This document shows positions 43,366 to 51,342 of a stretch of DNA of 64,000 nucleotides, one piece after another. Location of the stretch: assembly GCF_000162875.1 (NCBI RefSeq), contig NZ_GG700630.1:384325-448324 (forward strand), in the 5' to 3' direction. Each line of letters begins with the position of its first letter. The stretch's first letter is position 1. The notes beneath the pieces are model-generated. The model saw nothing but the letters and a program-made list of their open reading frames with translations, was not told the DNA's origin and searched no databases. Position numbers and translations under genes: made by a program. Source of the stretch: Slackia exigua ATCC 700122. GTDB lineage: Bacteria; Actinomycetota; Coriobacteriia; Coriobacteriales; Eggerthellaceae.

Positions 43366-44033
43366 AGCGACCTCCTTCTCCCTGTTTCCAAAAGCTCCTT
43401 GGAAGATGTGAACTCCCAGGAAATCGACTCGTCTTCCGCCGTGCAGACGGAAAGCAGGTAGTCCCTTCCCACTGCAAAGGTTCGAAACGACGGCCCTTTG
43501 CAGCCGTCCGAAAGAACCGGAACACGACCTTCCAGATCGAAGGAGACCGCCTTCAGGTCGTAGCCCAACCCGCAACCCCGATATTTCCCGAGCGCCTCCT
43601 TCAACGTCCAGATAGCGCACGCGAAGCGGTTCCTATGCGCAGGGGCGAGGCGACCGCGCACCGCACGCTCGCCCGCCGAAAGCACGTGGGAGGCGATGCC
43701 CGAAAAGTCACGCGACGCATTCTCGATATCGATTCCGACAGGCCCCTCGCCGAGTGCGCAGACCGCATAATCGCCGGAGTGGGCGATGCTGAACTGGATG
43801 TTCGGCTCGCTCGCGAACGCGGGCTTCCCCTGCGGCCCGCGCACTATATCGAGCTTGCGGGAAGAGGCCCGCTCGGCCAAAACAAGAGCCAGCAAGTACC
43901 CAGTGCTCGAAGCGCTCCGAAAACGTGCACTGGAGGCCTTCTTGTACTGGTTCACCTTCCACTCGGGAAGCGCGCCCCAACACTCCTCAAGGGAAGCTTC
44001 TTCGTCGACTTCCGCGATCGAGATGAAGGCCAC
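43359..44033 (-). CDS. Sfp-type 4'-phosphopantetheinyl transferase
   Basis: Predicted 224-residue PPTase that activates the carrier proteins of the cluster. Conserved Sfp-family blocks are all present: GPQGKPAF, FSIAHSGDYAVCAL, VGIDIEN (Mg-binding) and FACAIWTLKEALGKYRG. It is the first gene of the 20-gene operon; an AAAGGAG precedes GTG 44033. Just upstream lie nested palindromes resembling a metalloregulator operator, which would place all biosynthesis and transport under one control. Its position makes it a dedicated enzyme for the four serine-bearing carriers of the cluster (28.6, 31.1, 34.5 and 37.5 kb). Confidence 0.92.
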   Translation of the reverse strand: MAFISIAEVDEEASLEECWGALPEWKVNQYKKASSARFRSASSTGYLLALVLAERASSRKLDIVRGPQGKPAFASEPNIQFSIAHSGDYAVCALGEGPVGIDIENASRDFSGIASHVLSAGERAVRGRLAPAHRNRFACAIWTLKEALGKYRGCGLGYDLKAVSFDLEGRVPVLSDGCKGPSFRTFAVGRDYLLSVCTAEDESISWEFTSSKELLETGRRRSLW

Positions 44034-44049
44034 GTGCTTCTCCTTTCGA

Positions 44050-44086
44050 AGTTAGCTTTAACTAATCAAGTTAACCGTTGCTAACT
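44050..44086 (-). promoter_or_regulatory. Nested palindromes upstream of the metallophore operon
   Basis: Outer arms AGTTAGC / GCTAACT (44050-44056 and 44080-44086) enclose TTAGCTTTAACTAA (TTAG-N6-CTAA, 44052-44065), TTAAC / GTTAA arms, and TTAACCGTTGCTAA (44071-44084). AT-rich in GC-rich surroundings and 17 bases before the PPTase start. TTAG-N6-CTAA boxes also precede the MFS gene and the P1B-ATPase operon. A DtxR-like or other metal-responsive repressor is the likely binder; no such gene is in the window. Confidence 0.55.
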
Positions 44087-44168
44087 ATATACAAAAAGCG
44101 AGTGTGTCAAAGGAAAAATTGCCGCAAATATCTTCTAAGTTGAATAAAACGCGCGAAAGGCAACGGAA

Positions 44169-45425
44169 CTAAGCTGCCCCGTCCGAAAACGAAGGACGCG
44201 CCGCCTGCGACTTCACCCTATAGGGCGCATACAAGAGCAACGCGGCAGCCCCCAGCATATCGGCGCAGGCGAGCATCGCCAGAACGTAAGCGGGATCAAG
44301 ACCGAGCTGCAAAATAAGCCCGCCTGCAGCTGGCGACGCAACGGCCCCCAAACGACCGAACCCGAGCGTGAATCCGAGCGCCGCAGAACGGGACTCCTCG
44401 GGGAAGGCATTCGAAACGAGCGCATTCGTCAAGTTCTGGGCGCTGATGGCGCCCACGCCGGCAAAGAACACCAGAACCACCAGCGCAACGCTCCCCTCGG
44501 GACGCGCAGCAACCCCCAGAAGACAGAGAGTCGCAAGGGCGGCGCTCGTCATGGCCACGCCCTTCGCAGAAACCTTCGTTGCAAGCCAGGCCGTCACGAG
44601 CGAACCGAGCACGCATCCGAAGTTCAGGACGACCATCATTTGCAGCGAGTTCTCCAAAGGCAGATTGAATTCGCGCATGAGCTGGGCGAGCCAGGTGCTG
44701 ATACCGTAGTAGGCCATAAGGAACAGAAACGTGGTCAACGCCAGCAGGCACAGGCGGAAGAGCGCGCGACCCTCGAAACGCACCGGGGCCGTCGGATGTC
44801 CGTTCGATCGCGCGGTTCGAGACAGGCGCGGCGATTGCTCCACCTGCTTCGCCACGAACGGCATGATGAACGCGAGCAGAACGAGTCCGATCAAGCCGGC
44901 GACGAACATGAGGGGCCGCCATCCGAAGACCGAGAGGAGCGCGGCGCACAGAAACGCCGCCATAAGACCCCCGAACGGTATCCCCGTCATAACGATGCTG
45001 ATGACCAGGGCGGACATACGACGCGTCGAATAGGCGCGCGCAAGCGACATCGCAACGGGAAGCACGACCCCCAGCCCCAACCCCGCCAGCGCGCGCAGAG
45101 CGCCGAGCACCGCACCCGAGGGAGCGAACGTCGCCGCTGCGACAGCCAGGCTGAACCAGATGACGCCGAAGGCAATCGTGCGAACGTAGCCGAGCCTGCG
45201 TTTCACGGCACCTGCCGAAATACCGCCGAAGAACATACCCAAAAAGGTCATGCTTCCGATGAAACCGGCAGCGGCCTTATCGACGCCCATATCGGCATCG
45301 CCGATCAGAGGCGGAATCAGACTGCTGTAGATAATCAAATCGAAGCCCTCGCAGAGCATAACGCATGCCATGCCGAAGACGATAGGCCAGTTCACCAGTC
45401 GAGAAAACGGTGATGAGATTCCCAC
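44169..45425 (-). CDS. MFS transporter, aromatic acid:H+ symporter (AAHS)-like
   Basis: Predicted 418-residue major facilitator with 12 membrane helices. The first helix carries EGFDLIIYSSLIPPL, matching the D/E-G-[FY]-D charged motif of AAHS proteins such as BenK and PcaK, importers of benzoate-type acids. GTG 45425 has AAGGAGG upstream and is preferred over ATG 45443. It lies 135 bases upstream of the PPTase on the same strand with its own TTAG-N6-CTAA box. A likely role is importing the aromatic acid that the aryl ligase needs, since no aryl-acid synthase is nearby; export of the product is the alternative. Both are inference. Confidence 0.82.
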   Translation of the reverse strand: MGISSPFSRLVNWPIVFGMACVMLCEGFDLIIYSSLIPPLIGDADMGVDKAAAGFIGSMTFLGMFFGGISAGAVKRRLGYVRTIAFGVIWFSLAVAAATFAPSGAVLGALRALAGLGLGVVLPVAMSLARAYSTRRMSALVISIVMTGIPFGGLMAAFLCAALLSVFGWRPLMFVAGLIGLVLLAFIMPFVAKQVEQSPRLSRTARSNGHPTAPVRFEGRALFRLCLLALTTFLFLMAYYGISTWLAQLMREFNLPLENSLQMMVVLNFGCVLGSLVTAWLATKVSAKGVAMTSAALATLCLLGVAARPEGSVALVVLVFFAGVGAISAQNLTNALVSNAFPEESRSAALGFTLGFGRLGAVASPAAGGLILQLGLDPAYVLAMLACADMLGAAALLLYAPYRVKSQAARPSFSDGAA

Positions 45426-45466
45426 GTCGCGCCTCCTTCGCATCTGATGGCATTGCCGCCTTTTTA

Positions 45467-45480
45467 TTAGATTTTCCTAA
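45467..45480 (-). promoter_or_regulatory. TTAG-N6-CTAA box upstream of the MFS gene
   Basis: TTAGATTTTCCTAA, 42 bases upstream of the MFS start, with the same half-sites and spacing as the boxes at 44052-44065 and 54142-54155. Confidence 0.5.
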
Positions 45481-45507
45481 CTTATCACAGGAAGGACCCT
45501 GTTCCAG

Positions 45508-45536
45508 AAAAAAGCGACCCCGGCGGGATCGCTTTT
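45508..45536 (-). terminator. Rho-independent terminator
   Basis: On the minus strand AAAAGCGATCCC-GCC-GGGGTCGCTTTTTT: a 10-bp stem with a T-run. It ends the transcript of the truncated membrane gene and insulates the MFS promoter. Confidence 0.75.
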
Positions 45537-45608
45537 CTCGATCGCTTTTCTCGGCGGGATCGCAGGGCATTGCGGCGTCGGGATGCTCAAGGCCTGCGGA
45601 ACAACGTG

Positions 45609-46181
45609 CTAGAAAACGGGCTTCTTTCCGTTCTCCAGACGGGCGGGCTTTTTGGGCAGCCTGGCGTAGACGACGACGTCGTACGCGGCGAAGGCGAGCA
45701 CGCCCGCTCCCATGACGTAATACCACGGGTTGTTCTCGAACGCGAAGTACGGGCTGATGAGGCTCCACATATTGCCCAGCGGATTGAACGACATGACGCA
45801 CACGAGCACGAGCGTGACGACGAGCTGCCAGCAGCTCCCCAAACGCGTATTGCGCTCGCGCCAGAACAGACTCGGCGCGCATACGATGATGACCTGCGTG
45901 AAGATCCAGAACTTGAACATGCTCGCATCACCGAGCTCCACGCGCAGGAAATTGAGCGCAACGAAGAAAATCAGGATCTGCGCGCAGATCACGAACACGG
46001 CATGCCCGACCGTGGCATCCTTGCCCCACATCTCCCAACGCTCGACGGTCACGGTCTTGTACAGGCAGTAGATTTCGACGCCAACCCACACGGCCTCGCC
46101 AACCGCCCCGAGCATGAAGAACCAGAAGCCTCCGACCGCATCGTAAGCCGAAAGAACCGCGACGGCAAAACCGAAAGTGTT
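45609..46181 (-). pseudogene. Membrane protein of unknown function, probably 5' truncated
   Basis: A hydrophobic protein with about four or five membrane helices, 168 residues from ATG 46115. The frame stays open for 22 more codons with membrane-like sequence (FGFAVAVLSAYDAVGGFWFF) up to a stop at 46182, without a start codon. This suggests the N-terminal end was lost where the DUF3644 region joins. I do not recognise the family. No ribosome site is visible before ATG 46115. It could still be translated from that ATG. Confidence 0.55.
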
Positions 46182-46249
46182 CTAACCGGAAAAGCCACTC
46201 TAGATGAGCCGCACAAGCAGGTAGCAAAACTAAGGGAACGGATAGGTAA

Positions 46250-47230
46250 ATGAACGATAACCTCAGCGTAAACGAACGCCTGATCGAAAAATCTCAAGAG
46301 GCCTTTTTGCTGGCCATCGAGCTTTACAATAGGCCGACTATCCGATACCACGCAGAAGGCTGCTGTTTCTTTCTCTGCAATGCATGGGAACTGATGCTGA
46401 AAGCTCATATTTCGAAAACATTGGATGAAGAAGCCGTTTTTTATCCAAACAGCAACAGATCGCTTTCCCTAACAGATTGCATCAAGAAAGTGTTCACTAA
46501 CATCGAAGACCCCCTTCGCCGCAATCTGGAAATCATAGTCGAGCTACGGAATACTAGCACTCACTATGTTACAGACGAGTATGAGCTCTTTTACGGGCCA
46601 ATTCTCCAGTACTGCGTCGAAAAATATGACGAAAAGCTCAGAGCCTTTCACGGCATCGAAATCAGCGATAAGATCCCCGAGAATTACCTTGCGCTCTCCG
46701 TCCGACGCGGAATAATCAACCTCGATACGATTAGGGCACGTTATCCCAAGCAGATAGTCGAGAAAATGCTGACTCTCGGAACCAGCATTGCGGCAGAGGG
46801 AATTGCAGGTGCGGTTCCCTACTCGACAGAACTGAGGCTCACAAAAAAGAAAGATGCGGATTTCTCAGTTCGAATCGCAAGCGAATCCGACACCGCCGCA
46901 ACAATTCTGCATACTCTCACTGACCCGATAAATAAGTACAAATACCGCACAAAGGCAGCAGTGAAATTTATTAAGGGGAAACTCAAAAAAGAGGGTATTT
47001 CCATCTATGTCTCCGGAGAAGAGAAAGAGTTCAATACTTTTCACTTCGGAGTATTCGTTGATTTCTATGAAATGAAGGGCAATGAGGCATACTCGTATAA
47101 TTTCTCCCTTCCGGGAGAGCAACCAAGCTGGGGATATTCCCAGCAAGCCATTGACCTTATGCTCCAAGAGCTAATTAAAAATCCTACGAGAGTAGTTGAC
47201 AGCATGCGCTCGGAACTGAAGAAGAGATAA
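46250..47230 (+). CDS. DUF3644-family protein, HEPN-like candidate defence gene
   Basis: Predicted 326-residue protein matching DUF3644 by its N-terminal block KSQEAFLLAIELYNRPTIRY and FFLCNAWELMLKAHI. The motif RNTSTH (in VELRNTSTHYV) fits the RX4-6H signature of HEPN ribonucleases, and DUF3644 genes are often found in defence islands. The base composition is lower in GC than the neighbouring cluster, suggesting recent acquisition. It stands alone and is followed by a structured region at 47233-47329. Target RNA unknown; a role in abortive infection is inference. Confidence 0.75.
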   Translation: MNDNLSVNERLIEKSQEAFLLAIELYNRPTIRYHAEGCCFFLCNAWELMLKAHISKTLDEEAVFYPNSNRSLSLTDCIKKVFTNIEDPLRRNLEIIVELRNTSTHYVTDEYELFYGPILQYCVEKYDEKLRAFHGIEISDKIPENYLALSVRRGIINLDTIRARYPKQIVEKMLTLGTSIAAEGIAGAVPYSTELRLTKKKDADFSVRIASESDTAATILHTLTDPINKYKYRTKAAVKFIKGKLKKEGISIYVSGEEKEFNTFHFGVFVDFYEMKGNEAYSYNFSLPGEQPSWGYSQQAIDLMLQELIKNPTRVVDSMRSELKKR

Positions 47231-47232
47231 AA

Positions 47233-47329
47233 GACTAAAGCCGACCCCAGGAGCAAGGGAATTCTAAGCAACTTCAAAAGTGCCTACCCCCATTCGGGGA
47301 CCCAGCTTTAGTCCACCCAAGTCGGCTTT
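47233..47329 (+). ncRNA. Two mutually exclusive hairpins downstream of DUF3644
   Basis: GACTAAAGC (47233-47241) can pair with GCTTTAGTC (47305-47313), while the overlapping AAAGCCGAC (47237-47245) can pair with GTCGGCTTT (47321-47329). Because the left arms share bases, only one helix can form at a time. A small CCCC-ATT-CGGGG hairpin lies between. The second helix ends in TTTT and could terminate transcription. It may be a 3' terminator with an alternative fold or a small RNA. Confidence 0.35.
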
Positions 47330-47425
47330 TACATAGAATAGGATACCATCCAGCTAGCGATAATTCCAGTGATGAGATTGCCTCGGCAATTCATTTCAGC
47401 ATTTCTGCGGATTACACAACATTCT

Positions 47426-47469
47426 CAACCATGGTTTTGATTGCGATTGATAATTCAAAACCATGGTTG
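47426..47469 (+). repeat. 15-bp perfect inverted repeat with self-palindromic arms
   Basis: CAACCATGGTTTTGA and TCAAAACCATGGTTG are separated by 14 bases. Each arm contains AACCATGGTT, itself a palindrome, so the element may be two protein-binding sites or a mobile-element end. Confidence 0.55.
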
Positions 47470-47725
47470 CGGCCGAACGGAATCAGCCAGCCAACGTCAG
47501 AACAATAAGAATCACCTGAGAGCGAATACATTATTGTAGCAACCGAGTACCAAATGAGTACCAATCTGATACGAACTGTGTAAACTGGAACAAGGCTGAA
47601 GTCATTACGGCAACTTCAGCTCACTACATCATCAAATGTTCAATGCGAGTGGGAGCAGCCCAGCTCGCGCGCTCTTTTAGCATCTAGTGGTAAGTAGTAG
47701 CATCTAGTTTCATCTTTTGCAATAG

Positions 47726-47757
47726 GCTCCTCTCCTACAAGGCGGGGAGCTTTTCTT
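47726..47757 (+). terminator. Possible terminator
   Basis: GCTCC / GGAGC stem with an imperfect extension, then TTTTCTTT. Confidence 0.45.
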
Positions 47758-47774
47758 TACGCGCTGCGTCCTCT

Positions 47775-47804
47775 CGACAGCATCACGTTACCGTGATGCT
47801 GTCG
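47775..47804 (+). promoter_or_regulatory. 13-bp perfect hairpin/operator upstream of DUF2442 gene
   Basis: CGACAGCATCACG and CGTGATGCTGTCG around the loop TTAC. It lies 48 bases before the DUF2442 start and may be an operator or an RNA hairpin in the leader. Confidence 0.5.
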
Positions 47805-47851
47805 CAAATAGGGATAATTCCAACACTTGCAGAGTGTTAAGAGGGTCATTC

Positions 47852-48271
47852 ATGAAGTTTCACAAGGTGAAGGAAGTCTCCGTCTTACCTGGTCTGAGGT
47901 TGAGCGTGCAGTTCGCCAACTGCACCACGAAGATCTACGACACGGCCCCGCTTATACGGCGCCTCCCAGCTTTCGCAGCGCTGGAGGACGAGGTGCTCTT
48001 CGGCAGTGTGGAGGTAAATCAAGGCGGATGCGGCATCGTCTGGAACGACGAGCTGGACCTTTTCTGCGATGAGCTGTGGAACATCGGATCGGAGATGGCA
48101 ACGCTCTTCGACGACCTCATGTCGTTCTCGGACGTCAGCGAGTCCACACTGCGCAAGGCCATTACGTACGGTAAGATAGTTTCGGGCACGGACGCCCGCA
48201 AGTACGGAAAGCAGTGGGTCGTCAACCTCAACGCCATGTCGTGCGAGTACGGCGATCCGGTCGATGAATGA
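47852..48271 (+). CDS. DUF2442 domain protein
   Basis: Predicted 139-residue protein. The N-terminal 65 residues (HKVKEVSVLPGLRLSVQFAN, then GCGIVWNDELDLFCDELW) match the DUF2442 fold, often found in toxin-antitoxin-like pairs with DUF4160. The C-terminal half (SESTLRKAITYGKIVSGTDA, KYGKQWVVN) looks like a small helix-turn-helix. No DUF4160 partner is adjacent, so it would be an orphan. ATG 47852 has AAGAGGG six bases upstream. A perfect palindrome lies before it, which would fit self-regulation (inference). Confidence 0.7.
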   Translation: MKFHKVKEVSVLPGLRLSVQFANCTTKIYDTAPLIRRLPAFAALEDEVLFGSVEVNQGGCGIVWNDELDLFCDELWNIGSEMATLFDDLMSFSDVSESTLRKAITYGKIVSGTDARKYGKQWVVNLNAMSCEYGDPVDE

Positions 48272-48406
48272 TCCACGGGCTTTCTCGCTGCCAAGCGTTG
48301 AGTCCGATTGGGCGAATATGCCATCTCAACACTTGACGAGAAACGCCTGCTAAGATGATGTCAGCTAAGCCATACAAATTCAAATTTGATGGAGGGAACA
48401 ACCAAG

Positions 48407-48721
48407 GTGAACGAATTCAACGAATATGTTCGCGATAGTTTCTCTGAATCCGGCGATATTGCCATAAAGCCTATGATGGGCGGATACCTTGTATATTTTA
48501 ACGGCAAGCTGATAGGCGACATTGGCAATAACGAACTGTTTTTAAAGAGAACGCCGACATCAGACAGACTGCTTGCAGATTCCGAACTGCGTTATCCGTA
48601 TGAAGGCTCGAAGACCCTGATGCATGTATTCGACAGCTTTGATGATAAGGCTCTAATTCAGGAACTTCTGGATGGCATGTACGCTGAGCTTCCGGAAAAG
48701 AAACCCTCGAAAGCCAGATGA
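48407..48721 (+). CDS. TfoX N-terminal domain protein
   Basis: Predicted 104-residue protein of the TfoX_N family (IAIKPMMGGYLVYFNGKLIG, LFLKRTPTSDRLL). The domain occurs alone in many Gram-positive bacteria; its function is not clear, and the competence role of full-length TfoX does not transfer. GTG 48407 is chosen since GGAGGG lies about ten bases upstream and family members start near here; ATG 48389 is possible. Confidence 0.75.
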   Translation: MNEFNEYVRDSFSESGDIAIKPMMGGYLVYFNGKLIGDIGNNELFLKRTPTSDRLLADSELRYPYEGSKTLMHVFDSFDDKALIQELLDGMYAELPEKKPSKAR

Positions 48722-48839
48722 GAAAGACAAACTTTAGTTTTGTGCTCTCACCGCTCTGCAGTGATCTGATTGCGAAAAACAGACAGACGGGTATTCCATT
48801 CTCCTTCGCTCCCCTTCGTTTCAGGACTATTCAACGTGA

Positions 48840-49088
48840 ACTCGGTCGCTAGGACTCAAATACTGTTCCGATAGCGCGGACTACGCTGTCCGGCTCCTCG
48901 GGACTGATGGCAGAGATCTCCTGTTCGAACTGATGGCGGATGAAGGGCCGGGGCTCACGGCAAGCATCCCGAAAGAGGCCTACGACCTGTTCGCAGGCGA
49001 GCTTCACCACAGCCCGATAGCCGAGGACCAACCGTTCTACGTCAATCGCAGCTGGGCCCGCAGCGCCTCTGAATTCCTGAATCGCTAG
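48840..49088 (+). pseudogene. Coding remnant without start codon
   Basis: An 82-codon frame with protein-like content (DYAVRLLGTDGRDLLFELMA, EAYDLFAGELHHSPIAEDQP) ends in a normal stop at 49088, but is closed upstream by a stop at 48837 with no start codon. It appears to be the tail of a lost gene. I do not recognise the family. The rest of 48722-49235 shows no gene. Confidence 0.4.
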
Positions 49089-49235
49089 AGCAGAGCGACT
49101 GTCGCCTTGGGACCACCGCTGACTGCATGACGACTACCCGGTTTAGCCGATAGAAGAATGAGAGGAATGCCTGTTCATTCACTCTGCCGCCTGCACGGAG
49201 ACAGGTCATGAAACAATTGAGTGATAACAATATTT

Positions 49236-49299
49236 TTGCCGATAACGGCAATAACTTTCCATTTCTGCTAGAATAATCCAATCAGGTTCTTGCCGATAA
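49236..49299 (+). promoter_or_regulatory. Operator pair upstream of Fic gene
   Basis: TTGCCGATAACGGCAA (49236-49251) is a palindrome with a four-base centre; TTGCCGATAA recurs at 49290-49299, just before the Fic start. The Fic protein has an N-terminal helix-turn-helix and may bind these sites itself. Confidence 0.55.
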
Positions 49300-49314
49300 G
49301 GGGGGTGGACCCCG

Positions 49315-50208
49315 ATGGGATTTCTTTCCGCTGCTGAGATTGCCGAGCTTTGGGAAGTGTCCGAAAGAAGCGTTCGCAATTACTGCGCCCAAGGCCGCGT
49401 GCCAGGCGCATTCCTTATGGGAAAAACCTGGAGCATCCCTGCTGACGCGGCAAAGCCTACTCGCTCGAATGCAAAAGCATCCGCAACGAGCCCGTTGCTC
49501 ACACGTCTTCGCGAAGAAAAGACGTCGAAATTCAAAGGCGGCATCTATCACAAGATCCAGGTCGAGCTAACCTACAGCTCCAACCGCATCGAGGGAAGCA
49601 GACTCTCCCTCGACCAGACGCGCATGATCTTCGAAACCGCGACGATCGGCACCGAAGGCGAGTCCGTGCGCGTGGACGACATCGTGGAAACCCGGAATCA
49701 CTTCCGCGCCGTCGACTACCTTATCAACCATGCGCAAGACCCTCTTTCTGAAGCCATGATCAAAGAGCTCCATCGCATCCTGAAAGCCGGAACAACAGAT
49801 TCCACGAAAGATTGGTTCTCCGTCGGGGAATACAAGCGCCTGCCGAACGAGGTCGGCGGCCGGAAGACCGCTCTTCCGGAAAACGTCGCCAAAGAGATGA
49901 AGGCGCTCTTGAAAACGTATGACCCTCGCGCGAGACACACCTTCGAAGACATCATCGGCTTTCATGTGCGCTTCGAGCGCATCCATCCCTTCCAAGATGG
50001 CAACGGCCGTGTAGGCAGGCTCGTGATGTTCAAAGAATGTCTCATGAACTACGTGGTACCGTTTATCATCGCCGACGACATGAAGTCCTTTTACTATCGC
50101 GGGCTTGTTGAATGGGATAACGAGAAGGGGTATCTCGCTGACACATGCCTTTCGGCGCAAGACCAATTCAAAGCCACGCTCGATTACTTCCGAATCGCAT
50201 ATGCCTAA
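49315..50208 (+). CDS. Fic family protein with N-terminal HTH domain
   Basis: Predicted 297-residue protein. Residues 1-50 are an excisionase/MerR-like HTH (LSAAEIAELWEVSERSVRNY). Residues about 80-95 hold the inhibitory motif SSNRIEG ([ST]xxxE[GN]), and the Fic core has HPFQDGNGRVGR, matching the full HxFxDGNGRxxR active site, with the flap region DWFSVGEYKRLPNEVGG. Fic enzymes attach AMP (or other phosphates) to Ser, Thr or Tyr hydroxyls of target proteins. Having the inhibitory helix in the same chain indicates self-inhibition. With the upstream TTGCCGATAA repeats it forms an autoregulated one-gene unit. Active by sequence; target unknown. Confidence 0.9.
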   Translation: MGFLSAAEIAELWEVSERSVRNYCAQGRVPGAFLMGKTWSIPADAAKPTRSNAKASATSPLLTRLREEKTSKFKGGIYHKIQVELTYSSNRIEGSRLSLDQTRMIFETATIGTEGESVRVDDIVETRNHFRAVDYLINHAQDPLSEAMIKELHRILKAGTTDSTKDWFSVGEYKRLPNEVGGRKTALPENVAKEMKALLKTYDPRARHTFEDIIGFHVRFERIHPFQDGNGRVGRLVMFKECLMNYVVPFIIADDMKSFYYRGLVEWDNEKGYLADTCLSAQDQFKATLDYFRIAYA

Positions 50209-50445
50209 AACGGTAGCCAAGGGCCCTCCGCTACCGAATGCTCGAGGAGAGAGCAGACGTCGGATTCCCGATGAATTTCGGTTTAGAGACGGTTTCGCGA
50301 TACGAGGAGCGGCTACAACCGCAATCCATATGGTGTGCTGAGTTCGCTATTCCAGAAACTGCGAAGATTGCGACTCGGCAGAGCGGCTCGGCAAAATCCG
50401 CAAGATCTATGAGATGCAGGACATATCAACAAAACAGGAGTGCAC

Positions 50446-51342
50446 CTAAAAGAGCACCGACTCCAGAAACCGATCGATAGCAGCGTTGACGAAGGCAGGG
50501 TCGTCGACGTTGGCGTTGTGCCCCGCGCCCTCAACCCAGGTGATGGGTACACCGGTCTCCCTCGACCACTCCTTATCGTAGGTCTTGACGAAGCCCGCCG
50601 CATCCTTGGACCCGCACACGATCATGAGCGGGCAGTCGATGCGATACGCGCGATTTTTTGCCACAGCGTCGGAGAGCGCTCGAAAGCCGTCTCCGAGCAG
50701 CGCGCAGAGCTCGTGACGAGAGTAACGTTCTATCTGGGCCAGCATATTGCGCCGGCCATGCTCGGTGGTCGAGCACGCCTTCGCCATCTGGTCGCGCAGG
50801 AAACGACCCGTCCCCCACAGCAGGCACAAGCCTTCCATATGCCTTAAGATGGCCAGGTGCCACCTTTTGTAATAGCGACGTTGCATAGGTGACGAATCCA
50901 CCGAGACGAATGCGGCCGCGCATCCAGGATGAAGATCGATGAAGGCCTGCGCGACATAGCCGCCGAGCGATTGCCCGACAAGCACGGGGCTTGACGCCCC
51001 GCAGGCTCCGAGGATCGCACGAAGGACCTCGGCCATCTCGTCGAGGTCGAGCCTTCTGCTCCACGGACGCGAGAGCCCGTGGCTGGGCGCGTCCCACACG
51101 ACGAGGTTCCACCTCTGCGCGAAGTGGGCAAACTGAGGGTTGAACAGGGTATGATCGGCCGAAAGCCCTGGTAGGAAGACCATCCAGGGCCGCACTTGAT
51201 CGGGAGATGAAGTCGTCCAGTAGTGCACCATGCCGTCTTCGACGGCAAGCTCCCGCTCGACCATTCCAGCTGCGATGGCAGGTTCAACGCCGCCTGGATA
51301 GGGCGCGCAGCAGAGAGTTCGGAAATCGACCGTCTCACCCAT
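50446..51342 (-). CDS. Alpha/beta hydrolase
   Basis: Predicted 298-residue soluble alpha/beta hydrolase. LPGLSADHTLFNPQFAHFA forms the oxyanion-hole region, GQSLGGYVAQAF carries the nucleophilic Ser, CGSKDAAG the acid loop and GAGHNANVDDP the His. Similar to esterases and peroxidase-like hydrolases; the substrate cannot be told. ATG 51342 has AAGGAGG upstream and overlaps the DUF1254 gene by eight bases, so the two are one operon. A possible remnant of another gene lies beyond its 3' end at about 50240-50440. Confidence 0.85.
   Translation of the reverse strand: MGETVDFRTLCCAPYPGGVEPAIAAGMVERELAVEDGMVHYWTTSSPDQVRPWMVFLPGLSADHTLFNPQFAHFAQRWNLVVWDAPSHGLSRPWSRRLDLDEMAEVLRAILGACGASSPVLVGQSLGGYVAQAFIDLHPGCAAAFVSVDSSPMQRRYYKRWHLAILRHMEGLCLLWGTGRFLRDQMAKACSTTEHGRRNMLAQIERYSRHELCALLGDGFRALSDAVAKNRAYRIDCPLMIVCGSKDAAGFVKTYDKEWSRETGVPITWVEGAGHNANVDDPAFVNAAIDRFLESVLF

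Larger units (their letters stand above)
47330..47851 (+). other. Gene-free stretch with palindromes and short repeats
   Basis: No gene is supported here. It holds a 15-bp inverted repeat (47426-47469), tandem GAGTACCAA copies (near 47548 and 47558), two AGCATCTAGT copies (near 47688 and 47708), a weak terminator (47726-47757) and a 13-bp hairpin (47775-47804). The composition is AT-rich, as at edges of acquired DNA. Confidence 0.5.

Noticed and set aside
42886-43620. A longer 244-residue version of the GNAT protein
   Set aside because: The extra N-terminal part overlaps the PPTase gene and lacks GNAT features; GTG 43365 has a strong ribosome site.
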